A DNA stretch of 64,000 nucleotides from Maylandia zebra (Eukaryota; Chordata; Actinopteri; Cichliformes; Cichlidae). This document shows positions 50,485-61,555 of the stretch, piece by piece. Made by a program: the position numbers and the translations under genes. The notes under the pieces are model-generated. The model saw only the letters and a program-made list of their open reading frames with translations, was not told the origin of the DNA and ran no database searches. Position 1 is the first letter of the stretch. Each line of letters begins with the position of its first letter. The stretch spans positions 32,413,533 through 32,477,532 of the forward strand of contig NC_135170.1 in NCBI RefSeq assembly GCF_041146795.1. The letters are read 5' to 3'.

Positions 50485-52173
50485 ATGTCTGTGAAGGTTC
50501 TCAGTCATCCAGGTCATTGTAGTCAAAGGAGCTTGCAAAGAAAAGCGTCTGGACTTCTTTAAGTTTCTTAAAGACGTTTCACCTCTCATCCGAGAAGCTT
50601 CTTCAGTTCTAAGGTCAAATGGTGGGGAGTCCCAGATTTAAACTAAATGAGAGGTGAGATGAGAGGTGAAACGTATTCAAGCAACTTAAAGAAGTCCAGA
50701 CGCTTTTTTTTTTTTTTTGCCTGTCCCATTTGGTTCTTTAGCCGTCAGAATTGTTGTCTGAAGACCAACAAGGATACCCAATGGATTTACTTTGCCAAAT
50801 GGATCATCGTGGCATTGCCGTATTGATCCATTTGATCGACCTTTGTTTTTATTATTTATTATATTTTATTTTCAGATGTTACAGACGGGACAGACATGAG
50901 TGAGGGATAGGAAAGGGAGAGAGAAAGAGGAAGGAAAAGAAAAACAGAAGGGGAGAGGGACAGTGAGAAAGGGGGGGAGAAAATAAAATCTCCTGGATCA
51001 CCTGTTGAGAGAAGAAGAATAGAAAACAAGCAAAAAAAACCCCAAACAAACCAAAGCAACATACTAAACACAACACCATCGCATTAATCTAGCTAAGTGT
51101 AAACAGCAGTAAATACTAAAAATTCAATGTTGTTGTGCAGCAGGCAGGACAGACAGCGCACAATGTGCTTTGAAGTAGCAGCCAAGAAAGGTGTAATTTA
51201 AGTCTACGAGCAGTGAACATCCGTGGGCATACCTGTGTGGATCAGCGCGCTTGTATTCAAATGGTTTCCACATGTAATGGTCTGCAAGAGGATGTAGGGA
51301 GCCATAGCCCCGTCCCCCAGGGCATGAAGCAGGCATGGAGGAGATCCAGGCCCCAGACATCCAGAGGCCTCAGAGTGCGAGAGCCCAAGGAGGACCACCG
51401 GAGGGGCATCCGTGCCACCCTCATGGGAAGGGCTGAGGATCCCCAGACGAGGCGTCACCCAGTAGCCACCGAGCAGAAGCTAGAGGGGGCTGCACCGGCG
51501 TGCCCGCCGGCTCTGCCGGCAACCAGCTGTGCCAGAGTGAACCGAGCTGCAGGCCCAGAGGCCGGAGGCCCGAGGGCCCCCCGCACCCCGGAGGAGGCCT
51601 GACCGAGCAACAGGCGCCAGGCCCCGCCGGTAGCCACCGGGAGTGAGCCGATACATACCTGAGTGCCCAGCCCTGGACACCAAGAACCACCAATGCACCG
51701 ACCCCTGAGGGCATCAGTCACCGGCAGGGAGTGTGGTGAGGGGAGATAGGCCTTGGAGGGCCTGGGAGTTCCCAGAGAGGTGGAGTCTAAGACCCGACCT
51801 GACATATAGACACAGACAAACAGGCACACACAGACACAAACATGCGTTCCCACCCTCATGCACACATATACAAACACTCAGCACTCACCCAACGTAAGGA
51901 TTGACATAAATGGACATGTACACACAATCACACTCCCCAAACATACTCTATACCCCGGGTCCAGGTACCCTCGCCCCCAGAGGGGGAAACAGAACCCAGA
52001 CCCAAGAGATGTTACCCTTCCCCCCGAGGTGGAGGCAAGCAGACCGTCCCAGGCTCCGCAGCAGCAGGGAGGCCAATCGGACAGCCAACATCTCCTCCCC
52101 CCCCCCCCCCCCCCCCCCCCGCCCCGATGGCTAGCAGAGAAGCTAGACGCTTTTCTTTGCAAGCTCCTTTGAC
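50485..52173. mobile_element. Composite 1.69-kb element with a 14-bp target-site duplication
   Basis: The element is bounded by identical TACACGTTGGTAAG copies at 50471-50484 and 52174-52187, a clean target-site duplication. Its left end carries an inverted copy of the repeat tail (about 50518-50643), followed at once by a plus-strand fragment of the same tail (about 50648-50707). Its right end carries another plus-strand piece (52144-52173). Between them lie A- and G-rich DNA (about 50880-51060), a GC-rich block (about 51260-51800) and a poly-C run (52097-52120). Variable-length target duplications and inverted tails point to retrotransposition, for example by a Penelope-like or LINE mechanism. 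No reverse transcriptase was seen, so it is non-autonomous. Open frames inside look spurious. Confidence 0.75.
52097..52120 (+). repeat. Poly-C tract of 24 bases
   Basis: The run sits near the right end of the composite element. Its complement is a long G-run that could fold as a G-quadruplex. Exact length may be affected by sequencing. Confidence 0.9.
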
Positions 52174-52187
52174 TACACGTTGGTAAG

Positions 52188-53988
52188 TTGTGTTGTGGCA
52201 ACTGACGAATTGAAACAAATGAGCGTGCTGTGTGTGCAACAATCATTACCTGTCCTAGTCTGGTCATTAGCTGCCAGCTAACTGGGTAAGGGTGTCATGG
52301 GTCTGTAGCTCTGTCCACCGTTTTAGTGAACATATTTACCTTTAAAGTAAGTTACAGGGCTTTCCCTGCATTTCTGGAGGGCTTACATTTCACTAAAACT
52401 GATCTAACATGCATATCCACATAATTATGGATTTATATTTTATATTTATATATGTATTTTTTATTCTCATTACTTTATTATTATAGACTAGGAATAAATA
52501 ATAAGAGAAGGATTCTGAATCAGCACCATGATGAAAACTTGTGGCCATAGTACTGTAAACACAGTATTCTGGAGAAGGTATAAAATGTCACTGCATGTGT
52601 CTGTCCCTCACCAGATGGATTAAAAAGGGCACAGGTAACAATGACACATGTACCAGTTGTTACATTGCAGAGGTATTCAAGTACAAAAACTATAATAAAC
52701 ACAATTGCAATCTTTTGGTTCTATAACATTTTTCTATCATTACTTTGTCATGGACTAGGTGCAAGACTTGTTAAGTGTAGACAATTAAATAATAGATTAA
52801 TGCAATAGCAAATTATGCCTAGTTCTCAGATGGACAGCAAGTAGAGAGTGATAGATGAGATGAGGAGATGGAAGGAGGAAGAGAGGCGAAGAGTGAGTCA
52901 CAGGCAGAGCCTAGTTTATTTCCCACAGTTCTTTTTATTCTTGCCTTATGATTTCAAGCACTGTCACCAATCTTTGCATTTTAATATTATCTCATAGCAC
53001 TTGTTTAATAAGCTACCATCTCTCCTATGGACTTTTTAACATCTACAGTCTCAAAGCAATAGAGCCCTGTCTTCTAGCACTATCAGCAGCAGGAGCAGCA
53101 GCAACCCCTCAACAGCAACATTGTACCCCATCAGGTAAAACATAGACTAAAATAGTCATCGTTTTTTTTATATGGTGCATCCTTTCAGTTCATCCTCTGT
53201 ACAGAATGCTTTATTCTGATTGGCTGGTTGCTTAATATGTAACGTGTATATAGACTATATAGACAAAAGTACTGGGCCACCCCTGTTTGCCCATGAAAAC
53301 CCATTCCACGAAACTCCCAGCACACAGGTTTTGTGCTGATGTTAATGCCAGTACCATGGCTAGTTGCTTGATTTTATACACCTGTGTCAATGGGATTGAA
53401 TTCAGACAGCTGTAGTCGAATACTGTTTCCATATAATTTAAGACAAGATATTGTAATATTATACACATGACAGCGTACATATTGACTGGAAAGCTGTACA
53501 AATAAAAGTGATTTGGCAGAAAATGAGGAGAAGCAGAATTTAGTGCTAAAGTTTTTTTTCCGGAAATTATCTGGTTAAAGGAAATTCTAGGTCCATTCAT
53601 TACAGTCATTCTACATTCATTCTTCCTGTGACCAAAACATGTAAGTAACTGTCATCTGTGTTTGGTTAAAGAACCAGAGGGGGTGGTTGTAATTTAAATC
53701 ATTTTGCAGCTGGTGGAATATTTGTCATGTGAGATGCACAGAAAATGCTTTGAGGCATCTGGAAACATTTTACTTTTTTCTGTTTATTTACTGAGGAAAA
53801 CGGATGCTTCGTGAGTAGCTGTGAGTCGAGTATAATCATGCAAAAGCTTCACATATAAAACTATGTTCACATGTCACTGCACTTCTTGGTTTTCATGTCT
53901 CCCTCTGCGTGTCCTTTCAGCAGTATCTTTTTATATCTTGGCTCTGTTTTCTTGATGTGTTGCCATGAGTTTAGCACTCTGCAGTCTG
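52188..53988. other. Intergenic DNA 3' of kcna7
   Basis: This is AT-rich DNA holding the likely 3' UTR of the minus-strand kcna7 gene and one short Tc1-derived repeat (about 53255-53420). No other gene was seen. Confidence 0.5.
53255..53420 (-). mobile_element. Short, internally deleted Tc1-like derivative
   Basis: Read on the minus strand, CAGGTGTATAAAATCAAGCA is followed within about 50 bases by GCTGGGAGTTTCGTGGAATG and then by an end reading CAGTACTTTTGTCTATATAG. The intact family has several hundred bases between the first two blocks, as in the remnant at 31047-31415, so this copy has lost its interior and looks like a MITE-type derivative. Confidence 0.65.
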
Positions 53989-56900
53989 TCAGACCTGAGT
54001 GACACGAGATTCCTTAAAGAGGAACCCCATGCCTCTCTGATCCCCATCTACCTGTCCTGCACAAAGGCCTGTCAAAAGAGGCCCATTGATCGGAGGGCAA
54101 ATAGCCCTGTTCTGCCCATACAGTGGTGCGTAATCCCTCATATATTCAGGCCACTCATCCATTCCATCCTCGTCCTCCTCATCTTCATCATCATCTCCTT
54201 CCTTTTCCCAGAGCGATGTGGAGACATGCTGGTACACCCTGGTGTCCTCGCACTCCATCTCTCTGTGGTAAAAGTAGCTGAAGTTGGACACAATGACAGG
54301 CACAGGCAAAGAGATGGTGAGCACGCCAGCAATGGCACACATGGAGCCCACCAGCTTTCCCCCAACTGTCCCTGGGCACATATCGCCGTACCCGACTGTA
54401 GTCATGGTCACGACTGCCCACCAGAAAGCCTCTGGGATGCTTTTGAAGTTTGTTCCAGAACTGTCCACCTCAGCGAAGTAGACGGCGCTAGAAAAGATTA
54501 TGACGCCGATGAAGAGGAAGAAGATGAGCAGCGCAAGCTCTCTCAGGCTGGCCTTCAGCGTCTGGCCCAGGATCTGGAGGCCCTTGGAGTGACGAGAGAG
54601 CTTGAAGATCCTGAAGACTCTCACTAACCTGATGATTCTGATGAGAGCCAGAGACACGGAGGGCTGCGTACCTTTGTCCTTTGCTAGCTCCGTGCCCACT
54701 GTGACAAAATAAGGCATGATGGCGAAGAAGTCTATGATGTTCATGATGTCTTTAAAAAAGTGCATCTTGTTGGGAGCGCTAATGAAGCGCATGATGAGTT
54801 CAAATGAGAACCAGCAGATGCAGATTGTCTCTACTATGAAGAATGGGTCCTGGAAGGCAGTGAATCCAGGTGAGACCAAGATGGTGTTGTTTGATATGTT
54901 GGGGTGAGGAGCGATGGAGTATTGCTGCAAGATAAATAAGGAAGTAGAAGAGATTAAACTCAAACATTAGATTAAAAGAAAAATCAAAGCATATAACCTG
55001 CACTGCCCAAAAGATTCAACTTATTTTCACACACTCGTTGGTTTGGAAGAAGAAATAGGAAAATAGAGAGAGAGGAAAGGTAGGGCAGTAGTAAACAGCT
55101 CCATGGAGATGATGTTTGCATGAATGTAAACAGAGAGAAATCAAGAAGGACAGAGTAAACATAAGGAGGAAAGTGAGAAGTAGTGATTATTATCAAAGTT
55201 TGTCCTCAGCACATTTGAAGTATGACATCTGTCAGGATCTTGTGAGATCTCTGATACGGTGCTAAAGTCTCTCTCCTCTCCATTTTCGCTCTCTTAGTTT
55301 TAATGCTTTTTTTTTTCTCTCACAGACTTTTATAAACCAGTTTCTCTATATTTAAACATAAAACATTCACCTCATGTGACTCAGGATTGTATTACAGCCA
55401 CCTGACACTTTATTTAACCCAGCTGCTTTTTTTTTTCTGGGAACAAGGTGCAAGTTTGGAATAACTGTCTTTTAACAACTTATTTAAAGTTACTCTAAGC
55501 ATTTGATGGCCTTGCAGTACATACTGTGCTCAACTCTATTTCCTATTTCCTGTTAATTAGATACACCTGGCTGAAAATGTCTGGTATAACAAGCCTGCAG
55601 TAAATCCTGCTTCCGTCAAGGTCACAATGTTCAGGCTTGGTTTTGATTCAGCTCTTTGTGGTGGGTTTGAACTGTATTCTGATAGATGTTTGGTTATCCA
55701 CTAAAATAACCATTCAGCTCAACCAGCATCTCCCTAATTCCACATCAACCCAAACCAAACACTGTAACCTTGGCGACGGGAGAGTTTACTGCAGTCTGTT
55801 CGTCTTAAATTACATTATCTTTAGCTAGGTTGACCTAATAAACTGGAAACAGCATATGTTTCTTGTGTCCTCGTGTGTGCTGCTTTATATATACTTTGAA
55901 CTGCCTGTGACATTTGCAAAGCAAATTCTAAACAGACACTGCTCAGATTAAGGTGAAATATACTAATGGCAGGTTGAATGATGTTAGTGTCCATCACTTA
56001 GATCCAGGCTGTCACATAAAACCAACAACATGCATGGTTCGAGATATTTTTGTTTGTAAGATTTTCCATCTCGTGAGTGACTGATAACGTGGAGATGGCT
56101 GTGCATGTATGTTTATGTTGGCTTGCATTGTATCCGAGAGTATTGCAGGCTCTGATCACTTTAGTATGGAAGACAAATCTGCTGGTCAGTTAAGTGGCAG
56201 AGCAGGTTGTTCATCAGTTTCGGCTGCTTTGGTGGTAATGGGATGAACAACAGGTGCACTAGAGGGGCAACAATGAGAGAACCCCCAAAACAAGAATGGT
56301 TTGGGAGTTGTGATGGAGGCTACTGACAACTTTTCCACCTCTAATCTTTTCTGTTTCTTTTCATTAGTTTTGCATTTGGCTGTCTCCCAGAACAGTCTCA
56401 AGATCATGGATGAGATTCTAGCACAGGGCCCATTTGAAGATGTCAGGCCCTCATGCAGTTACTTTTGGAGAGCTGGACAGGGCAAAACCATAACCCATCA
56501 GTGGGACCAGTGTCTGCTCCTTTGTGCAAGGAGGAACAGGAGGAATGCTGCCAGACCCCTACAAAGTAATCTCCAACAGGCCACTGGTATAAATGTCTCT
56601 GACCAAACAATCAGTAACAGACTTTGTGAGGATGGCCTGAGGGCCTGACATCTTCAAATGGGCCCTGTGCTACTTCTCCACCAGTGGAGCCTGATTAGCA
56701 TTTGCCATAGAATACCAGACATAACAGATCCACCACTGGAGTCTGGACATAATCTGGGTCTGCAAACAGAATGGCTGAAACAAAATGTTACAATGGACCA
56801 GTCAAAGTCCAGATGTCAACCTAATTAAAAATCTTGTGGGGAGCCCTTCAAAGAGCTGTGCATAAATGAATTCTTACGACCCGCAATGAAGTGAAGCAAC

Positions 56901-58558
56901 TCTGTAAAGAAAGGGGGCCCAAATTCTTCAGAACTTTCATGGAATATTCATTTATTTTTCTATTTGTTAATTGTTTTGGCAGTTTTTGTCCTCCATACAT
57001 CAACATGTATGGAGGACATGTTTACTCTGTTTACTGGAGTAACGAGGGAGTGGTGGTGGTGCTTTGGAAGCATGCACGTCTGCTACCTGAACCTCCACAA
57101 TCCATCTCGTCTCCAGGCTGCCGGAGCACATGCAAGACAAATTTAATTTTGCCGTAGTCATCAGAAAAACCGATCCGTCTCCATCTTTTCCATGCCGTTT
57201 TCAGTGTGTAGCCTATGAGTCACTGTGTTTATTAATACGGGCTTTGGTTTATGTGTTGATGGGCTCTTTGGGGTGTCCTTCCTCTATATATAGCACCTTT
57301 AGATCTCCGAGGAGTAACCTGAGACAAGCTCATCTCCTTTCCTGCTTTTCATGCTGGCTTCTCTTCGTCTAAGTCCTTCCACTCTCTAGTGCTTCTTCCT
57401 ACTTTTAAAGCATCCACTTCATTTGAATTAATCAACTAATAAGTAAAACTCTCAAGCCGCTTTACCTGCTCTCTTTTATCCCTCATATTTTTCCACTGGT
57501 GGTTTAACTGCTCTCCTCATCTCGTACTTCTTTCCTCTCAGTCTAACTGGATCAGATTAAGTGGCAACTCCAAAATAATTTCAGCAGATAGTCTCCTTTA
57601 CTTTCTTTCTTTCCTCAGCCTTTGCTTTCCTCTCCATTTTTCACTCAGTGTTGCTTCAGGAGATAAAAACATTTTCATCTTGTGCTGCAAAGTGACATCT
57701 GTCTGCACTTCTTGTGCTTATTTGTTCACCTCATCACTTTCCTGCAGTGTTACGCTGTGTTCTCTAAGCACCCTGTCGTCAGCCTACTCCCTCACTCATG
57801 CGGTTATTGCAACTGACATAACTTTCCTTGTGCAGCCCTGTGAATACTGGTTTTGTAGATATGAGCATCCTCACCTCCCTACGCTCCTTTTCATTTCTGA
57901 ACTCAGGCAGGGTCTCCAGGCAGAAGATGAGAATGGAGACCACAATGACCATGACACTGATGATGGCGATGATCCGGGCTCCGCTGGAAGATTCCGGATA
58001 CTCAAACAGCATCCAGATTTGCTGCTGCCACTTTTTTTCAGGTAGAGGTCTTTCCTCCTCTTTGGCGAAGCCTTCATCCTCTTTGAAGTGGTCGATGATC
58101 TCCTCTCCGAGCTCGTAGAACCGCAGCTCCTCCAAGAACATGTCCAGGGGGATGTTGGCGGGCCTCCGCAGCCTCCCACCTGACTGATAGAAGTAGAGGA
58201 TGGCGTCAAAGCAGATGCGGTTTCTGTCCAAGAAGACTTCATTCCGCAGAGGGTCGAAGTAGCGAATTCGACGCTGGGGGTCACCCAACAGGGAGTCTGG
58301 GAACTGAGCAAGGGTGCGCAGCTGGGTCTCATAACGCATCCCTGACACGTTGATGGCCAGACGCTCCGTCAGAGCCCACTGACACCGCCGGCGGTTCTCC
58401 CTTCTGGGATGCGCTCTCGGCTCCTTGCTGCTCTCTTTCTCCAACTTGTTCTGCTTGTTTTTGGCCTGCTTATCTTCATCACTGACCTCCTCGGATTTTT
58501 GTTTATCTTTCGTCTCACCTCCACCTCTATCTGTACCTCCCCCCTTATGATTGTCCAT
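53989..58558 (-). CDS. kcna7: Shaker-type voltage-gated potassium channel Kv1.7
   Basis: Two coding exons, 58558-57875 and 54924-53989, join in phase 0 (donor GTGAGG; acceptor TTTATCTTGCAG) into a 539-residue plasma-membrane channel subunit, which by family knowledge acts as a tetramer. An in-frame TGA just before the ATG fixes the start. Residues 1-60 are a charged, Lys/Glu-rich tail. The T1 tetramerisation domain spans about 66-165 ([15 protein letters not shown] is typical). S1 is about 193-219. S4 holds arginines at about 324, 327, 330 and 333. The selectivity filter TVGYGD is at about 404-409 and the S6 PVP hinge at about 435-437. The S1-S2 loop has NIS and NNT sequons. The C-terminus has an Asp/Glu-rich stretch and ends TQV, a PDZ-ligand form. 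A coding intron is a known mark of KCNA7 among otherwise mostly intronless Kv1 genes. The 2.95-kb intron holds a Tc1 remnant. Confidence 0.9.
56300..56980 (+). mobile_element. Tc1/mariner-like transposase remnant in the kcna7 intron
   Basis: A broken plus-strand frame (56301-56648) ends in [15 protein letters not shown] followed by CEDGLRA, which fits the second helix-turn-helix and linker of Tc1 transposases. Downstream, around 56792-56840, the DNA reads like the catalytic QSPDVN block but is frameshifted and altered. The usual middle part is missing. It lies antisense to kcna7 and cannot make an active protein. Homology is judged from motifs only. Confidence 0.75.
56988..57017. repeat. Perfect 13-bp inverted repeat
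   Basis: GTCCTCCATACAT and ATGTATGGAGGAC flank a CAAC loop. It lies just past the Tc1 remnant in the kcna7 intron, and may be a piece of a terminal repeat or a hairpin formed during decay. Confidence 0.7.
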
Positions 58559-60445
58559 GTCTCAGCCTGGAATAGTTCCTTTTTAAAAAGAAAAGAAAAA
58601 AAAAGTACTTTTTGCTGCTTCTTTGTTCTGCAAGAAGAAAAATGTAAGTTACCCTGACAAGTTCACTTCAACAACCTTTACAGATAGTTACAACATCTTA
58701 ATAACTGTGTATAAAAGGTGTATAAAAAATCAATTGTACATTGTAAGTATACATGAGTAAAAATTTATGAGTTGATTATTTTACCAAATGTCTTCATTTT
58801 TTACATATTTTTCTACTGTTAGACTTTAATGTAACACCAGAAAATGTTACACCTGTACAAGCTTCCCTGAACTGACTTCTAGGTTAAATCAAAATGGATT
58901 TTAAGATGATTTCATCTGTCTATAATCCATAGACGTCAGAGAAACTGCTGTCAGCTCCACTTTTCTTAAAACATGCTATACAGTGTGTTTGTTTAGATTG
59001 ATTTCATACTGCATGCACAAATTCCAAGACATGCTGTTAGCGTAAACCCACCTTAGTTGAGCTCCTCCTTTCACCTGCCCTACTGGCAGCTAACGCTTCA
59101 GGCTAATGCTTCAAACCCCAGGCGAGTGACCATGACTCTACTGCTGTTCCTTCACCTCCATGTGCCTTCTGGGCCGACCCATCATCACACCATCCAGGCA
59201 ACCCCTCCTGATTCTCCCTTGAGTCACATTTAGGAGGTGAGGGGAGGAGATAGAGGGAGCTTCTTCAGGGGCTGCTGTGGTGTTAATCTGCCACCCTGGG
59301 TAAAGTTAAAATTGTTAAGCTTGTTTGTAGGTCACTCACTGTCTGCGCTTGCACCCTTACGCTGTCTCTCGCTCTCAGCATGGGAAATGCTGTTAGGCGG
59401 AAATTCAATCTTGGACTTGCTCCTTTTCCAAGAGCACGCTGCCTATTCGCCCACTTTTTCTGACCCCAACAAGCCTCCTCGCTCAAAAATGTCAACCTCT
59501 TACAACCCTCAGTCTGTCTTAAACATGCTGTGCATTCTTACATACACTTGTAGCCTGATCTGTACCTGAACTAAGAAGTTTAAAAAGGAGAATAAAAAAT
59601 TAAATAAGGGAGCAGTGTTTGCACTGATGAACATGATTTACACTCTAGAATCATACCACAAACATTTGGTTGGTATTTATTTTTTTCCCTCTTTTGCTGT
59701 TACAGCTTAGCTATAAATTAAAACTTGCAGGTTACTGTGGTTTGTGCAGAATTATCCACAAATTGGATCAGAGCAGTGATAAATCTGTCATGAAATGTGC
59801 CCACACCATTACTCACTTTATGTTAAATATAACATATAATATATTTCTGTGGTTATTTTAGACATCTTAAATTATACACCAAAACATCTCCGAGTCTCTG
59901 GGTCTGTGTGCAGGAAGACTTTTCTGAAATGTACTGTTGCCTTCAAATACTTCAAGTAATTTACACCTTTTAAGTGTTTATTTTCACAGAGGGTTTGTAA
60001 AGTTTGCTCTTTGCATTAAAAATCTCCAAATCAAATTTTGATACTTTGAAGTTGAGTAGCTGGTGTAGAGGATTGTAGGTCTGAATGTGTGGGAAAACCT
60101 GCTGGCTTGTTTACTGCAAGCTGCAGCTGAAGGCGCTTGGAGATCCTGGTATTTTTGGCTCACTTTATTAAACTGTGTGAGATGTGCTGAATCCTTTACT
60201 GGCATAGTGAGTGGTATGGTAGCATGCAAGCTATGCTCTGTATAAAAAAAACATAGATGTAGCTTCCAGGTCTGAAAAGTGAAGCAAATGTGAAGCAGTG
60301 TGCCTTAAACTGTATTCTTTGTAATGGCCAGCAGGGGGCTGACGCCACAGGTTGCAGAAAGAAGCCCAATTTAAAAATAATTTGTGAGTTGATGAGTTTA
60401 TGGCCTCACTTCATTTTAAGTTACTAAAGCACTTTCTTCCTTAAA

Positions 60446-60481
<36 letters not shown>

Positions 60482-60498
60482 AATAATAATAATAATAA

Positions 60499-60529
<31 letters not shown>

Positions 60530-60543
60530 AAGAAGAAGAAGAA
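60446..60543 (+). repeat. Compound TTA/TAA/GAA microsatellite
   Basis: About 11 TTA units (60446-60478) turn into TAA units (60479-60500) and then into AGA/GAA units (60501-60543). The TTA and TAA arms are complementary and meet directly, giving a self-pairing palindrome. The GAA part is a purine tract able to form triplex DNA. Confidence 0.95.
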
Positions 60544-60718
60544 TCCCTGAAAAAATCAGGAAGTTTAATGATTTCCGAATGGGTTTTTTTTTTTAAACAC
60601 AAAATGTTTTGCCATGTAAAATGAGGAAATTAGATTAAAGTTCATTTCAGCTTCTACCTTATCCACATGTTTTAAGTCACATGCCCTTCCTGAGCCAACT
60701 TCAAAGGTTTAGTGTCTC

Positions 60719-60721
<3 letters not shown>

Positions 60722-60750
<29 letters not shown>
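60722..60750 (+). repeat. Poly-T tract of 29 bases
   Basis: A pure T run, possibly the reverse-strand poly-A tail of a retroposed sequence; no adjacent retrogene was recognised. Confidence 0.9.
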
Positions 60751-60753
<3 letters not shown>

Positions 60754-61555
60754 TCCAATCGACCCAGCACCCTTTCACATGAATACGTTGACCAGTGAGG
60801 CGTGAAAATGAAGAAATGAAATAATTACGTTTAATATTAAGTATACAAAAAGGAATACTTTTAACAAAAGGCCAGGTCTCCTTGATCTTTAAGTTGAAGC
60901 AGCATTAAGATATTTAATGGCATCTGAGCATTGCAGAGTAAATCAGCTTCCTGCAATGATTCAAAACGTTATAAAGATGGGAGATCTGCTTTATAACCGT
61001 TAGAATAATAGCATCAGCAAGTTTAGTGGAAAGCAGGTTCATTATACTGTTAGGTAAAGACACTACAGTATTGGAGAGAGATCTCAAACAATCAGACGAT
61101 CCCATTCCTGCAAGTGCTTGATAACGGGGAGTAGGAAGAGCTTCCTTTCACTGAACGAAAGTAATCATGTCCAGACTGATGGTTTCTAAGGAAGCTGACA
61201 TCAGCTTAGGGCGGCTAAGTTAGTGGCACCCAAGCACAGATGTCCAGACACAGTTGAAGTAAAAAGGAAATTATTATAAAAGTTCAAGAACCCTCTCTAG
61301 AGCTAGTTTTCTTGTGAATGTATAGATTTCCTACTATCCCTGTCCTCCTGAACGCAGCAAAGCAAACCGCATGATTTTGTGGCACTTTGAACTTTACAAA
61401 CAAACATGCTGACAGCGGCTGATCGTTTCTGCTGGCGGCAGAGGAGTCCTGCTGTGACGACTCCGAGCAGACAAAGTAAGAAGTAACCGTTATTAGTCCG
61501 CTGTTTGACAGCAGCGCCGCTTTGCGTCACATTTATCATCGTAACCGCAGACAAA

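Larger units (their letters stand above)
58559..61555. other. Divergent intergenic region between kcna7 and hsd17b14
   Basis: The two genes point away from each other, so both promoters should lie in this 3.0-kb stretch. No TATA box or CpG-rich island stood out. It contains a compound microsatellite (60446-60543) and a poly-T run (60722-60750). No further gene was recognised. Confidence 0.5.

Noticed and set aside
51213-51877. Several overlapping GC-rich open frames on both strands
   Set aside because: They lie inside the composite repeat element; GC-rich DNA has few stops, and overlapping frames on both strands are typical of that.
53965-54627. 220-codon plus-strand open frame
   Set aside because: It is the antisense shadow of kcna7 exon 2.
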